A DNA stretch of 64,000 nucleotides from Brachypodium distachyon (lineage: Eukaryota; Streptophyta; Magnoliopsida; Poales; Poaceae), in the NCBI RefSeq assembly GCF_000005505.3, contig NC_016134.3, positions 25,309,584 through 25,373,583 on the forward strand, read 5' to 3'. The translations under genes and the position numbers were made by a program. Positions within the stretch are counted from its first letter, which is position 1, and every line of letters begins with the position of its first letter. The notes below the pieces were generated by a model. It was not told the origin of the DNA, ran no database searches, and saw only the letters and a list, made by a program, of their open reading frames with translations. Positions 22,025 to 33,500 of the stretch are shown one piece after another.

Positions 22025-22330
22025 TAATACCACCCAACGGTGTGTAGATTGGGCCGTTTCCGTGCTCCAGTCTGGTCCGAGACAAAATTTCGGCAGCACC
22101 TCCCTGCTGTTCTCCAAATACACGTCTCGACAACAAGCCAAGAGAATGTGCATCCGGAGAACAACGGGGAGATGCTGCCGAAATCACGTCTCGGACCGGA
22201 ATAGAGCACGGAAACGAACCCAATCTACACACCCTCGGGCTGTCCAAAAAACATGGACAATCCGAAAGAGTTACGCTTATAGATATGCAAAGACTTGCAT
22301 ATCTATATGCGTAACCCTTTCGGACGGGAG
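22025..22330. repeat. Two adjacent hairpins upstream of the transposase
   Basis: Hairpin 1: arms at about 22032-22115 and 22160-22240 pair over roughly 75 bp (GTGTAGATTGGG, CCGTTTCCGTGCTC, GGTCCGAGAC, TTTCGGCAGCA). Hairpin 2: arms 22260-22288 and 22292-22321 (CCGAAAGAGTTACGC ... GCGTAACCCTTTCGG). Both lie just 5' of the transposase start, in its promoter position. Confidence 0.8.
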
Positions 22331-22344
22331 ACGCATAGGGTTAC

Positions 22345-22980
22345 GCGGCTTTGACATTTAAACTACAAGTGTCATCAGCTCGATGGCCGGGACAGAGCAA
22401 AAGGGGAAGGCGAGATAGAGGGAGATGCTCACCAAGCTACACCGTAGACGAAGTAGTCGAGGTCGAGGTCGATGTCACCTACATGAGCATGAACATTTTA
22501 TAACCATACATGCATGCACATTCGCAAAGAAGCATACATTTTATAAGCATACATGCATGAGCATGAACAAAGATAGCCTCAAATCAGTTATTGTAGTATA
22601 ATGTAGTGTATGCAGAACATAACCAACAGTTTACATTTCTTCATATGGAATTGCAGTACCACCAAATGGCTAATTTCTATGCAAATAAGCTATGAGGTCC
22701 TCATAATGAAGTTACGTTAGTGAAACTGTCACATATTTCCCCATGGGTAATAACACATCTTACTACTATCTCATAAACAAATGCACGTTAATCGCTCAAT
22801 GTGCCAACACTTGCGAGAGCAACCTAACCAGTGCATTTCACACACACACTGCATCAATGAGCTATTCCATCACAAAACCAGCACATGCATGATAAGTTAC
22901 CATGTATCACAATACCAAGCAGCAAGTAAATAATATGGTTAAACGCAGCAAAAAAAAGAAAATAAAACTCACCAGAGAAG
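22345..22980. other. Non-coding interior of the CACTA element
   Basis: AT-rich, with scattered CATGCATG/TGAGCATGAAC duplications (22485-22570). I see no gene. Confidence 0.5.
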
Positions 22981-23430
22981 TGGTGGAGAGGAGAGGGTGG
23001 CGGCGGGGGGAGAAGTGGCCGGGGTGGGGAAGGGGAGGCAGGGTGGGGCAGGGGAGGCGGGGCGGTCGGGGAGGCAGCGGGGTGGGGGAGGGAAGGCGGG
23101 GTGGGGCGAGGGAGGGGGGAGGCGGGGGAGAGGGGAGGAGGGGTCGGGGTGGGGGAGGGGACGTGGGGCGGGGGAGGGGAGGCGGCGGGGTGGGGGAGGG
23201 AAGGCGGGGCGGCCGGGGAGGCGGGGCGGCCGGGGAGGCGGGGTGGGGCGAGGGAGGGGGTGGGGGGGGGAGGCGGGTGAGAGGGGAGGAGGGGGCGGCG
23301 TGCCGGCGGGGGAGGAAGTTGGGGGAGGGGGGCCGGCGGGGTAGGGGGCGGCGGGGAGGCGGCAGCGGCGGATCGGCGTGGGGTCAGGAGATTGAGAGTG
23401 AGGCGGGGTGGCGGCGGTTGGCAGTAAAGA
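22981..23430. repeat. G-rich low-complexity block
   Basis: About 450 bp of GGGGAGGCGGGG-type units on the plus strand, nearly free of T. It contains dozens of closely spaced G-tracts and so could form stacked G-quadruplexes. Frames on both strands are compositional artefacts (Gly/Arg on plus, Pro/Ser on minus). Confidence 0.85.
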
Positions 23431-23494
23431 GAGAATGGAGAGGGAGTGAGAGAGAGAAAGAGAGATAGGGTTAGGTGAATTTTTTTTCATAAAT

Positions 23495-24829
23495 CTTTGC
23501 CGGCGGCCCGATAAAAAGCCGGCGGCATAGGTGTCTTTGCCGGCGGCCCTTACTAAAGCTTCGTCGTGTGATTTCAGGCATCGCCCCCTCCTGCGAGCCT
23601 TGTGGCGTCTACGGGTTAGCTTTTCACCAAAACTTGTGTTCTCAAGTCAATTTACTCTTCCTTTTTGTTCTATTAGGACATATGAACATGAAAAAACAAA
23701 AAAATCTACCCAAGTTCTTAAAGAATTATGCTCCGTCCGCCCGAATTGCGACTTTTCCCCATAAGTCTGAAACTTTCGTGCGGGTTAGTCTAGTTTGTGA
23801 AGGAAGTGCAACATCAGATACTTGGATTGTGTTTTCCTCTTAACACCATCTTTATGTACACATTTGATGACATCATCCAAGATTCCAAGTTCTCTGGGCA
23901 ATTCGTCATGTGATTTCAGGCATCGCCCCCTCCTGCGAGCCTCATGGCGTCTACGGGGTAGCTTTTCACCGAAACTTGTGTTATTAAGTCACTTTACGTT
24001 TGTGTTGTACTAGCATATGGGGATATGATAAACCAAAAAGGGTTTACAATATGGTTGATTTACATCACAAAAAAAATTAAAAAGGAAAAAAAATAAGCTT
24101 TGCCAGCGGCTATTATTTTGGCCTTCGGCAAAGCCACCTTTGCCGGCGGCTATTTCTCGGGGCCACCAACAAAAGGTTAATTTCATTTTTTTTTTTCATC
24201 AGTTCAATTCGAACGGGTCGTTCGCGAAAAAAATAAAAAAAAGGAGGGCCGCCGGCAAAGGGTTGTTATTTTTTTTCTTCCACATACAATTCGAAGGGGG
24301 CACGTTTCGAAAAAAAAAACACTTTGCCGACGGCCTTTTCTGGGGGCCGCCGGCAAAGGTTATTATTTTTTTTCTTTCCCTAGGGGGACAATTGGGAAAA
24401 AAAATAGTAACCCTTTGCGGGCGGCCTTTTCTGGGGGCTGCCGGCAAAGGTTATGATTTTTTTTCCATAGGGGGACAATTGGGAAAACGTAAATAAAAAA
24501 TTAAAAAATAATAACCCTTTGCCGGCGGCCTTAGTTTTTTTTATTCGTGCGCGCGCGTCCGAATTCGAAGGGATCGTGGCGAGAAAAATGTATCTCTTTG
24601 CCGGCGGCTTTTTTTTGGTGGCCGCCGGCAAAGAGAGTTTTTTTTCTCCCGCCGCTGGCCGTTTTGCCCGCCGTTAACCTCGCACGCGGGCCCACTTGTA
24701 GGGACTCTTTGCCAACGGCTTTTTTTTAGAATTTACCGGCGGCTTTTCTCGGCGCCGCCGGCAAAGGTCCTCTTTGAAAGCCACCGGCAAAGCCCCTGGC
24801 CGCCGGCAACGAGCCGTTTTCCCGTAGTG
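23495..24829. repeat. Right subterminal repeats
   Basis: TTTGCCGGCGGC units in both orientations, mixed with A/T runs. Included is a roughly 95-bp diverged duplication (TGTGATTTCAGGCATCGCCCC... at 23576 and 23909). Confidence 0.85.
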
Positions 24830-24974
24830 CCCTGTCATTTTTGCTCTAGATCCGCCCCCATATGCCTTTAAGAGATACATTTACACAAAGTATATATTTT
24901 ATGTCATAATATTTAACATGGTACAAATAAAGAGTTGACAAAATGACAAACATATTAATTGTTAATGCTCAGAA

Positions 24975-25100
24975 GACTATTTATTAGCCGTCGGTGTAGA
25001 CAACGGAGCAGGAGCTGCTGATATTATTCCCGTTGCCGCCCCTTCCCTAGTTACAGGCCTATGACAACAAAGGGGTTGAGAAATAATTAGGACCAGTCTG
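24975..25100 (+). pseudogene. VQ gene 3' scrap (copy D)
   Basis: GAGCTGCTGATATTATTCCC, GTTGCCGCCCCTTCCCTAG and TTACAGGCCTATGACAAC match the closing codons and 3' flank of copy 3. It lies just past the big CACTA element. Only the last 30 or so codons remain. Confidence 0.6.
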
Positions 25101-25202
25101 CACACATATGTATGTTGTGTGTCATGTCCCCGAATAAGTTTATCAACTTTCATAGACACATATATGTACACATATATATTAAGTTAACATGAAGATTTGG
25201 TC

Positions 25203-25934
25203 GCTCTCGTTAAACTTCATGGATCGATACTCCTAGAGCATCTTCAGCAGAGCCCCTAAACAGGGTCCCTATCCTGTTTTTAGGGGCCAGACGCAAAAAA
25301 ACGTCAAGCCCCCGTTCCCAGGGACCCCCAAGGGAGCCCCTATTCTCCTCTTCCTCCTTCCACGTCATCTCTCCCTTCTTCCTCCCGCATGCCTCTTCGT
25401 CCGGTGGCCCATCGCTTCTCACCGGCAGGCGCCCCTCCGCCACCTCCAGCCGCCACCAGTCCCCTCCGCCACCAATCCTGCACGCCAACCGCCGCCGCCA
25501 GGCCCGAGTTCCCACCTCCAATCCTCTCCGCACGCAGGCCACCGCCACCATCCTCGAGTTCCTGCAACCACCAGCCCCGAGTCTCCACCCGCATTCCGCA
25601 CACAGCGCCGCAGGCCGCACCACGCGCAGCCCTGAGTTCCCGCCGCCAATCCCCTCTGCGCGCCGCCCCGAGTCTCCGCATGCACCCCTTCACACCTGTT
25701 GTGCCGCGTCCCGCACACAGTACCGCCGGCCGGCCCGCGCCCCGCGTCTTCGCTGCCGCCCACCAATGTTCTACCGCCTGTCTCCATGACATTGTCCCAG
25801 GTGGGGGGCAAGCCAAAGAGTCGGCAGCGTTGATTTCCCTTAGTTAGTCGATGGGACCATAGAGTAGGGCACTCAAAATATTGTGCAGTCGTTGTGGATA
25901 TGCTTGCAGGGCACTGAAACAAAAGGTGTCGTGG
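25203..25934. other. GC-rich Pro/Arg stretch, unassigned
   Basis: Begins with GAGCATCTTCAGCAGAGCC, a sequence type common at the edges of grass repeats, and continues with Pro-rich frames lacking any domain. I see no supported gene. Confidence 0.4.
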
Positions 25935-27430
25935 CACTACTACAGAAAGACATATATGTGACGGGATATTAGTGTCAAGCGCAGCAAGCCCGCCACTGAT
26001 GTCGAGCATCAGTGTCGGGTAGTGCAGCGCCCGTGCACTGATAGACAGCCGCACACTTCTAATTTTCGACCCGACACACATCAGTGGCGTGGTAGGCCGC
26101 CACTGATGGACACATGTGAAAAATTGCAAAATTCATTAAAACACACATCAGTGACGGACTTTGTACCTAGGCCCGCCTAATGACCCCTGGAGACATTTGA
26201 AGATTGAAAAAAATTATAACTAATTCATAAAAAATCAGGAAAAATGTGATCCTTTTGGCTTAATTATTATTTTTTCTTGCTTAACATACTGGAGCAATAA
26301 TATCATATGATCTTTATCTTTACACTTATAAAGATCTGAGTTGGTGGTCGCGAGTTCACTCCAACAAGACTGCCCCTTAATGGCTACGAAATTATCTAAT
26401 TGCCATTCATTCTATACATATCACGATCTTTTGACTATGCTTGATTGGTTTTCATGACTTTCAAGATAATTGTTGTTTTGAAAAATAGTATTTCACAAAA
26501 TTCCTATTTATCAAAAAATTATATTAAAAATATGAGTGACACATATTTAAACAACTCATGCATAATACAAATTCTTCATTTTGTATCAGACCACGGACAT
26601 TTAGCTAGTAACTATTGAAAAATGACGTACCTAGTACAATCTTGTTATTTCCCATAGTTGAACTTTAGGTTTTAAGTCAAATAACCAAAGCTTTGTCCAT
26701 TTCTATGACATAGTTAATGATCATGTATCCATGTTTTGCAAAGGTGTGCATCTTGTCATGACAAACTATATTACCAAAGAGGTTTACAAAATTTTGGTTA
26801 TAAAGAATGATTTTCCATTTTCATGCAAAATGGTCTGAAGCAAGTACAATTAATATGGTTAACAATGTCAGTTGTCCAATTTCTAACGATTTCAAAAAAG
26901 TAATTCAAATTTGAATCACAAGTGTGTGTGATAGTTTGTTTCTAAAAATTCCAGAAATAATTTTGAGGTACCCTAGTAAGAATTATGAAAGATTCATAGA
27001 GGGTGTTGAAATATTCAACACGTTGGGATGGAAATATGTGTCGGACAATTTTCACCCATCTTGAGAAAAGTCAAATAATATGAAGAAAATATCAAAAAAG
27101 TCAATTCCTTATATGTGTACTAGTTTTCGTGAAAAATGATAAACTTGAATTTTGATACATGTTCAAGAAATCCTGCACAAAACAGACTATCAGGTAGAAT
27201 GTTTATGGCTTTCAAGCCAAATGACCAAAACCACAGACATTTCTATGCCATAGCTCGCGATAATGTACCCATTTTTTGCATCTTGCATGACAAACAATAT
27301 TGCCAAATAGGATTACAAATGTTTTGGTTCAAAAAAAATGATTTTTCATTTTTCTTTATGTCATAATTCATATTTGGGACTATCAGTGGCATGTGTGTAA
27401 CTCAAAGCCCGCCGCTAATGCTCATATGGG
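25935..27430 (+). mobile_element. CACTA-like element, left end (relative of 15313-17342)
   Basis: Starts CACTACTACAGAAAGAC, followed by GCCCGCCACTGATG/CATCAGTGTCGGG subterminal repeats (25965-26165). Bases 26165-26900 align with the reverse complement of 16560-17035. A second TATCAGTGGC...CCCGCCGCTAATG pair lies at 27381-27420. No right terminus was found, so it is probably truncated. Confidence 0.6.
26311..26608 (+). mobile_element. Helitron-like insertion, 298 bp
   Basis: Starts TCTTTATC and ends TTTAGCTAG, lying between A (26310) and T (26609). The related element at 15313-17342 lacks exactly this segment: its reverse complement reads ATATCATATGG then TAAC at the same point. TC at the start, CTAG at the end and insertion between A and T are Helitron rules. 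No strong 3' hairpin is visible, which lowers confidence. Confidence 0.55.
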
Positions 27431-27473
27431 TTTTTAGTACAAAGAAGCACATGATCCGTGTGCTTGTTCCTGA

Positions 27474-27915
27474 TTGGCTGAGAGGTGGAGCGCATGGATT
27501 AATGAGGTGGCAACTTACCTTTTCTCCCCCTCCCATTTCTCTCCTCCCGCCACACCCGTGACTGCCTCCCAGATCTCCTCCCATCTCTCCACGATGGAAT
27601 CCAACCCGAGCCCGCCCTCCTCCAACTCCATCGCCCCCGAGCCCCTCCCACCCGAGCCCGCCCTCATCCAACGCCCCGCCGCCGGCCGACTCTCTACCAC
27701 GACTCCGCCGGCCGTTGGACCTGCCGGCCCCGCCGTCTCCACCCGCCTCAGGTCCCGCCGGCCTCGTGCCGCCGCTGCCCCCTTGCGCCTGCCCCGAGCC
27801 CCGCCATGCCACCGAATCGGGCCCACTGCTGCTCGATACGGCCGCGCGCCCCCGTCCCCGGGCTGGATCCAACAACCATCTTCCTCGGTAAGTTTCTTTC
27901 TCCATCTTCCTTGGT

Positions 27916-27948
<33 letters not shown>

Positions 27949-28160
27949 TCTCTCTCTCAATCTCGTGTAGTCGAGGAGGAGTGGCGGCGGTGGCGCTTGG
28001 AGAAGCGACATTGGCGCGTGGAGGAGCAGCCTTCCCCGATGCCGGATCCAGTCGCCGTCGCCCCCCTCCCCCCACCGCAGATCAAGGATCGTCGACAATT
28101 TTTGTGACTTTTTTTGCGATCTTTTTTCCTGTTGTAATCCTTGCTGCTTGATAGCGGCCA
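27474..28160 (+). other. GC-rich exon-like block, no known domain
   Basis: An open frame with MESNPSPPSS and Pro/Ala/Arg-rich continuation ends in a CT microsatellite (27917-27945). A splice-donor-like CGGTAAGT at 27887 could close an exon. It resembles 15877-16509 in composition and position within the related element, so I read it as transposon 5' region and not a host gene. Confidence 0.35.
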
Positions 28161-28482
28161 TCTCCGCATGGTCGGCACGAAGGAGGAGGCCTGGGCGACC
28201 CCTTCGTTTTATTTAGTGGTTAATTAAGTAGGGTTCATAACTATGTTTAACTAAACATGCATGCTTGATTTTAGGATCATTAACATTGGTTCATATATTT
28301 GTGAAGCTAAAGACCGGAAATATGACAAACAAAATATAATTAGAAAACTTATGTTTTTTGTGGAAAAAAAAGAAGGTTAGACATATACCTCATTGCAGGC
28401 TTAAAGTTGCATACAAAATATAAATATCTCAGATTCGGAGGGTTCATATATTTGTGAACCTAGTTAGCTCGTTTAGTACTAA
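28161..28482. other. AT-rich intergenic
   Basis: Nothing recognisable except a 25-bp segment (ATACAAAATATAAATATCTC...) at 28411 that recurs at 28517. Confidence 0.45.
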
Positions 28483-28890
28483 CCTGTATTAGTGGTATCG
28501 CAGTGTACCCTCAGATATACAAAATATAAATATCTCAGATTCTGAGTAATTGAAGGTGTTTTTTTAGCGTTTACGAGGAAGGGTTTTTTTTATGCCTCTC
28601 TTCCAATACAGTTGTACTATCTGAACTCACGCACTAACACACACCACACGCACACCGCACGCACGCACGCACCCTACCCCTAATGCGCAAGGTAGACATT
28701 ACAACCTATTACACGTTTACTAGATTCACAGAGCCACCGGACTTTGTCAGCCCTGGGTACACTGCAATACCACTAATACAGGCGTGGAGAGGCAGGGATT
28801 TTAAATCCCGCTGAGACACCCTGAAAACGCCCCAACCGGGGATTGGGCGGGCGCTTGTTCGACGGCAAGGCTGGCCACCCGAGCTATCGC
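28483..28890 (-). repeat. Inverted-repeat unit with tRNA-like head (possible SINE)
   Basis: Arms 28483-28514 and 28753-28782 (CCTGTATTAGTGGTATCGC and complement) enclose a CACACGCACGC run. On the minus strand 28886-28873 reads TAGCTCGGGTGGCC and 28809-28795 reads GGGATTTAAAATCCC, loosely like tRNA A and B boxes. SINE status is a guess. Confidence 0.3.
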
Positions 28891-29039
28891 TCGGTCCTCA
28901 TGAGGAAGGGGTTCTGGTATTGAAAGCGTGTAGTTTTCGGCAAGAAACTGGTTTTGGCACTGAAAGCGTGTTTTACATTCCCGTGTTCCGTTCTTGCAAA
29001 CGGGCCTGAAACTACTTTGTTTTTTACGTGGGCCGGAGG

Positions 29040-29360
29040 GCCCGGAGCTCACGTTTTCTTTCCTTTATATTTCCGGTCCATCTCGCTGCCTAGCCCCCCC
29101 AACCATTCCGTCGCTCGTCTTTTTCATCGCGCGAGCGCCGCCAGTACCCATCCCGCTGCCGAGCGCCCCAGCCCCCTCGCTCCGTCGCTCGTCTTCCTCC
29201 TCGAGCAAACGCCGCCACCAGGTTGGTCTCTCCTTCGATTCTCTCTCCCCCTTCCGTTTCTCCTCCCATCACCTCACGAATGGATTCCGCCCTTTAGCCG
29301 TCCGTTTCGTCTCCTTAATCTCCCCCAATTCGTAACTGAGGCAAAAAATCAAGGTAGGGC
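29040..29360 (+). promoter_or_regulatory. Candidate promoter and 5' leader of the gene at 30.5 kb
   Basis: A TTTATATTT box near 29064 is followed by C/T-rich leader DNA, with splice-donor-like sites at 29221 (CCAG|GTTGGT) and 29353 (CAAG|GTAGGG). Such leaders are usual for grass housekeeping genes. The link to the gene at 30540 is inferred from distance and strand only. Confidence 0.35.
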
Positions 29361-29811
29361 TTGCCCTAATGGGTCCTCCGCCCGTGCATTGTAGGGTTGT
29401 GACGTATTTCGGTCAGAATTTTGCTTCTTCGTAACCAGTTTTTAAAACCTGCTGTTGTGGCCTATTTGAATTTGTTGATATTTGCCCCTGGGAGATGTCA
29501 ATCCCCGTGCGAAACTGTATGAATCATGAATGTGTGCTCTTGCGTGCAGTTCTGAAACAGTAAGATGTTCATGATTTTCTCGAGTATTTCTGGTGTGTTT
29601 TGTTATGATGTGATGTTCTTGATTACGCTTACTGCTGTTGAATAAATCTGACCCAATATTCTTGCAATGCACTGATTGCCTATGCGCTAATGCACAACCT
29701 GTAGCTATCGCTACTTGTTGCTGTGTTTCAAAATCGGGAGTGGAGTTCTGGGCCGAGCAGGTGTCGGGTGCTTCGGGAATCAAGGGATTAGGGTTGGATC
29801 TCAGGAAGTAG

Positions 29812-30087
29812 GGATGGAGGCGCACAAGGCGCAGGGGGTAATTAGGGTTTGTGTTTTGATTGCTTCTTTTATTGATTGATGACTAGGGTGGACTGCTCCC
29901 CGTGGCAAGGATTGGAGACGCACAAGGCTCAGGGGGTAACTAGGGTTTGGGTTTTGATTGCTCCCTTTATTTATTGACTAGGGTGGACTATGCCCCGTGG
30001 CAAGGATTGGAGATGCACAAGGCGCAGGGGGTAACTAGGGTTTGGGTTTTGATTGCTTCCTTTATTGATTGACTTGGGTGGACTATA
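29812..30087. repeat. Tandem repeat, three copies of about 96 bp
   Basis: Units start at 29812, 29909 and 30004 (GGATTGGAGACGCACAAGG... TTGATTG... GGGTGGACT). The array ends directly at TATAAATA (30084-30091). Confidence 0.9.
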
Positions 30088-30091
30088 AATA
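30084..30091 (+). promoter_or_regulatory. TATA box, possible internal promoter
   Basis: TATAAATA, a consensus TATA, lies 450 bp upstream of the first recognised coding exon and directly after the tandem repeat. Confidence 0.4.
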
Positions 30092-30539
30092 GCCCTTGCA
30101 AACATGGAGCCCAAGCTCTACTAACAGATTCCTAATTTGATTTTGAAACAGTAGGGAAAACCTTCTACGGGACGAGACCTTTCTATCTCCAAATCCTGAC
30201 TCTCAGTTACTTCAAATAATTAAGTGGACTCAGACCCTGGGTCCTTGTCTGACCTCGGAGGCCTCCGCCTGTAGGTGCGCCCCCACATGACAACAGGTTT
30301 GTCAGTTGGGCCGTGGGGTGCAGATCTCAGGACCAGTAGCAGATTTGGGGTAGTTCAACGAAGTGGTGGGTTACTGAGCAGAACCTTAGTTTCGTGTTAT
30401 TGTCTCACTTTGGTAGGCCAGGGCTTAAGAGTCCCTAGATTGCTTTGAAAATTGAAATGTTATTAGATACTACCTGATGTTAATGTGTACTAATGAGTAA
30501 TGTTTTCTTGCCTTTTATGTGCTGAAGCAGTCCCATCTG

Positions 30540-33500
30540 ATGGAGTTGGGGGAGTGCCAAAAACGTCTACTCAGCCTCAGTTTCCGTAACCTCCAATCTC
30601 TGTGCAAGCAGTATAACCTTCCTGCAAATAAGAGCCGCTGGGAGTTAGCGAGCGAGCTTGCCATGCTGCTTGAGGTGAGTTTGAGTATATACTGCTTCAA
30701 CTTTGAATACATGTATGTACTTTGAGCTGAAGGTACAGACTAGTTTTATCGTCAGTTTTTTCTCGCTTTCAAGGGTAAAAAAAATCGGATGCTAATGTGC
30801 ATTGCATTTCTTTTTCCAGAAGGAAAAGTTGAATTCAGGACCTGAATTGGAAAAAATTATTGGTTCTACGCAGGCATCTCCTTCTACCTGTTCTGCTGTG
30901 TTATCAAATATCAAAGAAGCATCCAGATGTATGTATAGTAACTTTTCATGTTGACAGAATTGCCAATGATCACTCTATGATCAATGCTGGAGGAAACATT
31001 GAGGGGCATGTGAAATTTGGCATACAGTCATACCTGACAAAATTTAATTTACTGCAGGTGTGCAAGAGAACCACAAAAGAGACTCATATAGTGACCGAGG
31101 TGGTGATGATAGGCTTCATGTAAAACATCAAAAAGGGCTTCAAACACAAATTGATGAAGCATTGCAAAGTGTAAGAAATTGTACCATTATTTTTTTGTCT
31201 GGTTTCAATACGACATTTCCTCTGATTCAACCTTATATTTGTCCTTGCAATGCAATACAACAAGTTTTCAATTGTGCAATTCAGCTGGATGCAGCCTCTT
31301 TAACTTTTATAAATCTTTGCAGTTGCTCTGTAAAATTTCAAATGTGTATATAGAAACATATTTGTTGCATAATTTTGTGCTTGAGTTTGAATTCAAGTAC
31401 TGGATTGTTACTTCAACACTGTACTAGGACAATGATATTCGATCTGAAACCTATTTTCTGTAGTTTACGATTTTAACGTAGGATTACATTAGTCCTTTTG
31501 ATTTACCATCATAGGGTTTTGTTAGTTTCTCCTAGTTTTACATTTAAAAGATGGTGTTCTTGCATGATACCTGTACCCATGACATGATACATTTTTTGTT
31601 TGTGTACAGTGTAAATACATTCTTTTATTCTTTTCTTATCTTGAATCAGGACATTGGTGCCAGGATGAGTCTTCCTCCAGTTTCTCTTAACAACGGAAAA
31701 TGTTCTGGACAAGGGATTGCCCAAAATGCGAAATCTCAAAGTGCCTATGGTATTGCAACAAACTTAACACCTCCTGGACATGCAATCGAGATCAACCATG
31801 ATTCAGCTTCTCATGTCAAGGATAAAATTTCTTTCGTAGCAAGTCACCCTGGTCTTAATGGTGTTGTTGCAGAGCCTCACAGCTGTACAAAAGTTGGTGC
31901 AAATGTTGTAGTTAAGGCTATTGGCTCAACTAATGAGATATCGGCAAATGCAAATGCAAATGCAAAGGCAAAGGCAAAGGAAAAGGAAAAGGAAAAGGAA
32001 AAGGCGAACACAAACACAAAAGCTGCCCCTTTTCAGTTCTTTGTAATGTCAGAAGATGAGGGACTTGATCTAGTTGTCGATCTTAATTTCAATCCAGCAT
32101 CTTGGGTTAGGAGCTTCAACGAGGGATTGAACATTCCTCCAAGTACACATCAATCTGAAAAAGGCATTTTGTCTGATTCTATAAGCAGCCTTGTGGGTAA
32201 GAATGATCAGAACACAATTTCGTCATTGGGTAGTATCACTGTGGACACAGAAAACAGGGCAGCTGACAGCATTGCTCCTCGCACCAATTCATCACTAGGT
32301 CCCCATTCAACTGATGGTTATAATTCTCACTCAGGGCCCCATCCAGCTGACACAATTAATGTAAACTCAAACTCATCTGCATCCACATTGCCTGGTACTT
32401 TTGCTGAAGTTTCTGGATCTCAGGAGTGGGTTCCAGTGGTACATTCTTCATGTTTATCGTCTGATGTTCAGAACAACATGCCACTTGGTATGTTGGCTGG
32501 TACTTTGTGTAACAATGTGCTTCCTCAAGAATCTGTTGGTGTCTCAGTGTGGTCTGAAAGAAATCATGCACCTGCTGCTGATGATTCCATACAAGCAACT
32601 ACTAATAAAGACACATTTAGTCCTGGTAAAACCAAAGTTTCTGTCAATACTTGCACTTAGAATGTTTTGGATGCTTATACTGACAAAGGCACACCATTTT
32701 TTTTGCAGGGTATGAGGTTATAAGCGACTCCAATGAAATCTCCTTTCCACTATCTGTGGAAAAGGAAATGTTAGATGGTACTTCAGGGGTTCAGCCTGGC
32801 CACAGTGGTACAAATGACACCCCAAAAGAGAATGTACTAATGGAAGCAGTGCCGATGGAAGAAGATAATTGTAATGCTGACAGATTGTCAAGTCAAATAG
32901 CAAGGCAGACAGTAGCCGAACTGCCTGTTACAGATGCTAGTTCTGCAGATTGTCGCATTGCTGGGAACTTTGACCTCTCAGGCCCAACACCATCCTCTGC
33001 TGCTTCGGTAAGTTCATTATACTTGCGGAGTTACAGTAGTTAAACAATTAGATGTGCCTAATACCAAATATGCATGATCTACTGATGACGCAAAGTTTTG
33101 TGAGATGTATTTCTTAGTTACTCATGTCGCGTAGCTTATTGCCATTTCTTAGTTGGACAGTCTTGCTTTTCAGTTACCTCAGACCCATAGAAGTTGGGTA
33201 ATTTAAGTACCAAAAACATGCATGAACTCGATCAGCTCAGAATTTCCAATATAAGGAAGCTTGAAAATAGTTGAATAGTGTTTATTTTCAGCAAAATCTG
33301 TCAATGCTTGAATAGTGATTTCCAGCTTGGAAGTCCATATTTAATGACCTTCTGATGTCCACGATGGATTGTCCAAGCTTGAAAATAGTTGAATAGTTGC
33401 GACTTAAAGATGGTTCTTAACTTAGATGTACTGTACATAAGCTTTATCAAGGCATGGAGATTTATGCTTGACACTATGGTCAGTGAAACAATACAAATTT

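Larger units (their letters stand above)
18037..24829 (-). mobile_element. CACTA (En/Spm) transposon, both ends present
   Basis: A 6793-bp element with termini CACTACGGCAGAAAC (left) and CACTACGGGAAAACG (right, minus strand), flanked by the 3-bp duplication CCC (18034-18036, 24830-24832). Subterminal repeats TTTGCCGGCGGC fill both ends. It holds a decayed TNP2-type transposase on the minus strand. The flanking duplication at 17886-17983 preserves the empty target. Confidence 0.9.

Noticed and set aside
22902..23490. Long Gly/Arg and Pro/Ser-rich frames on both strands
   Set aside because: They follow from the G-rich repeat composition; no domain, no start context, and they lie inside the CACTA element.
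25340..26129. Long minus-strand frame (up to 236 codons)
   Set aside because: Trp/Gly/Arg-rich composition typical of the reverse of Pro-rich DNA; it crosses the CACTA terminus at 25935 and has no domain.
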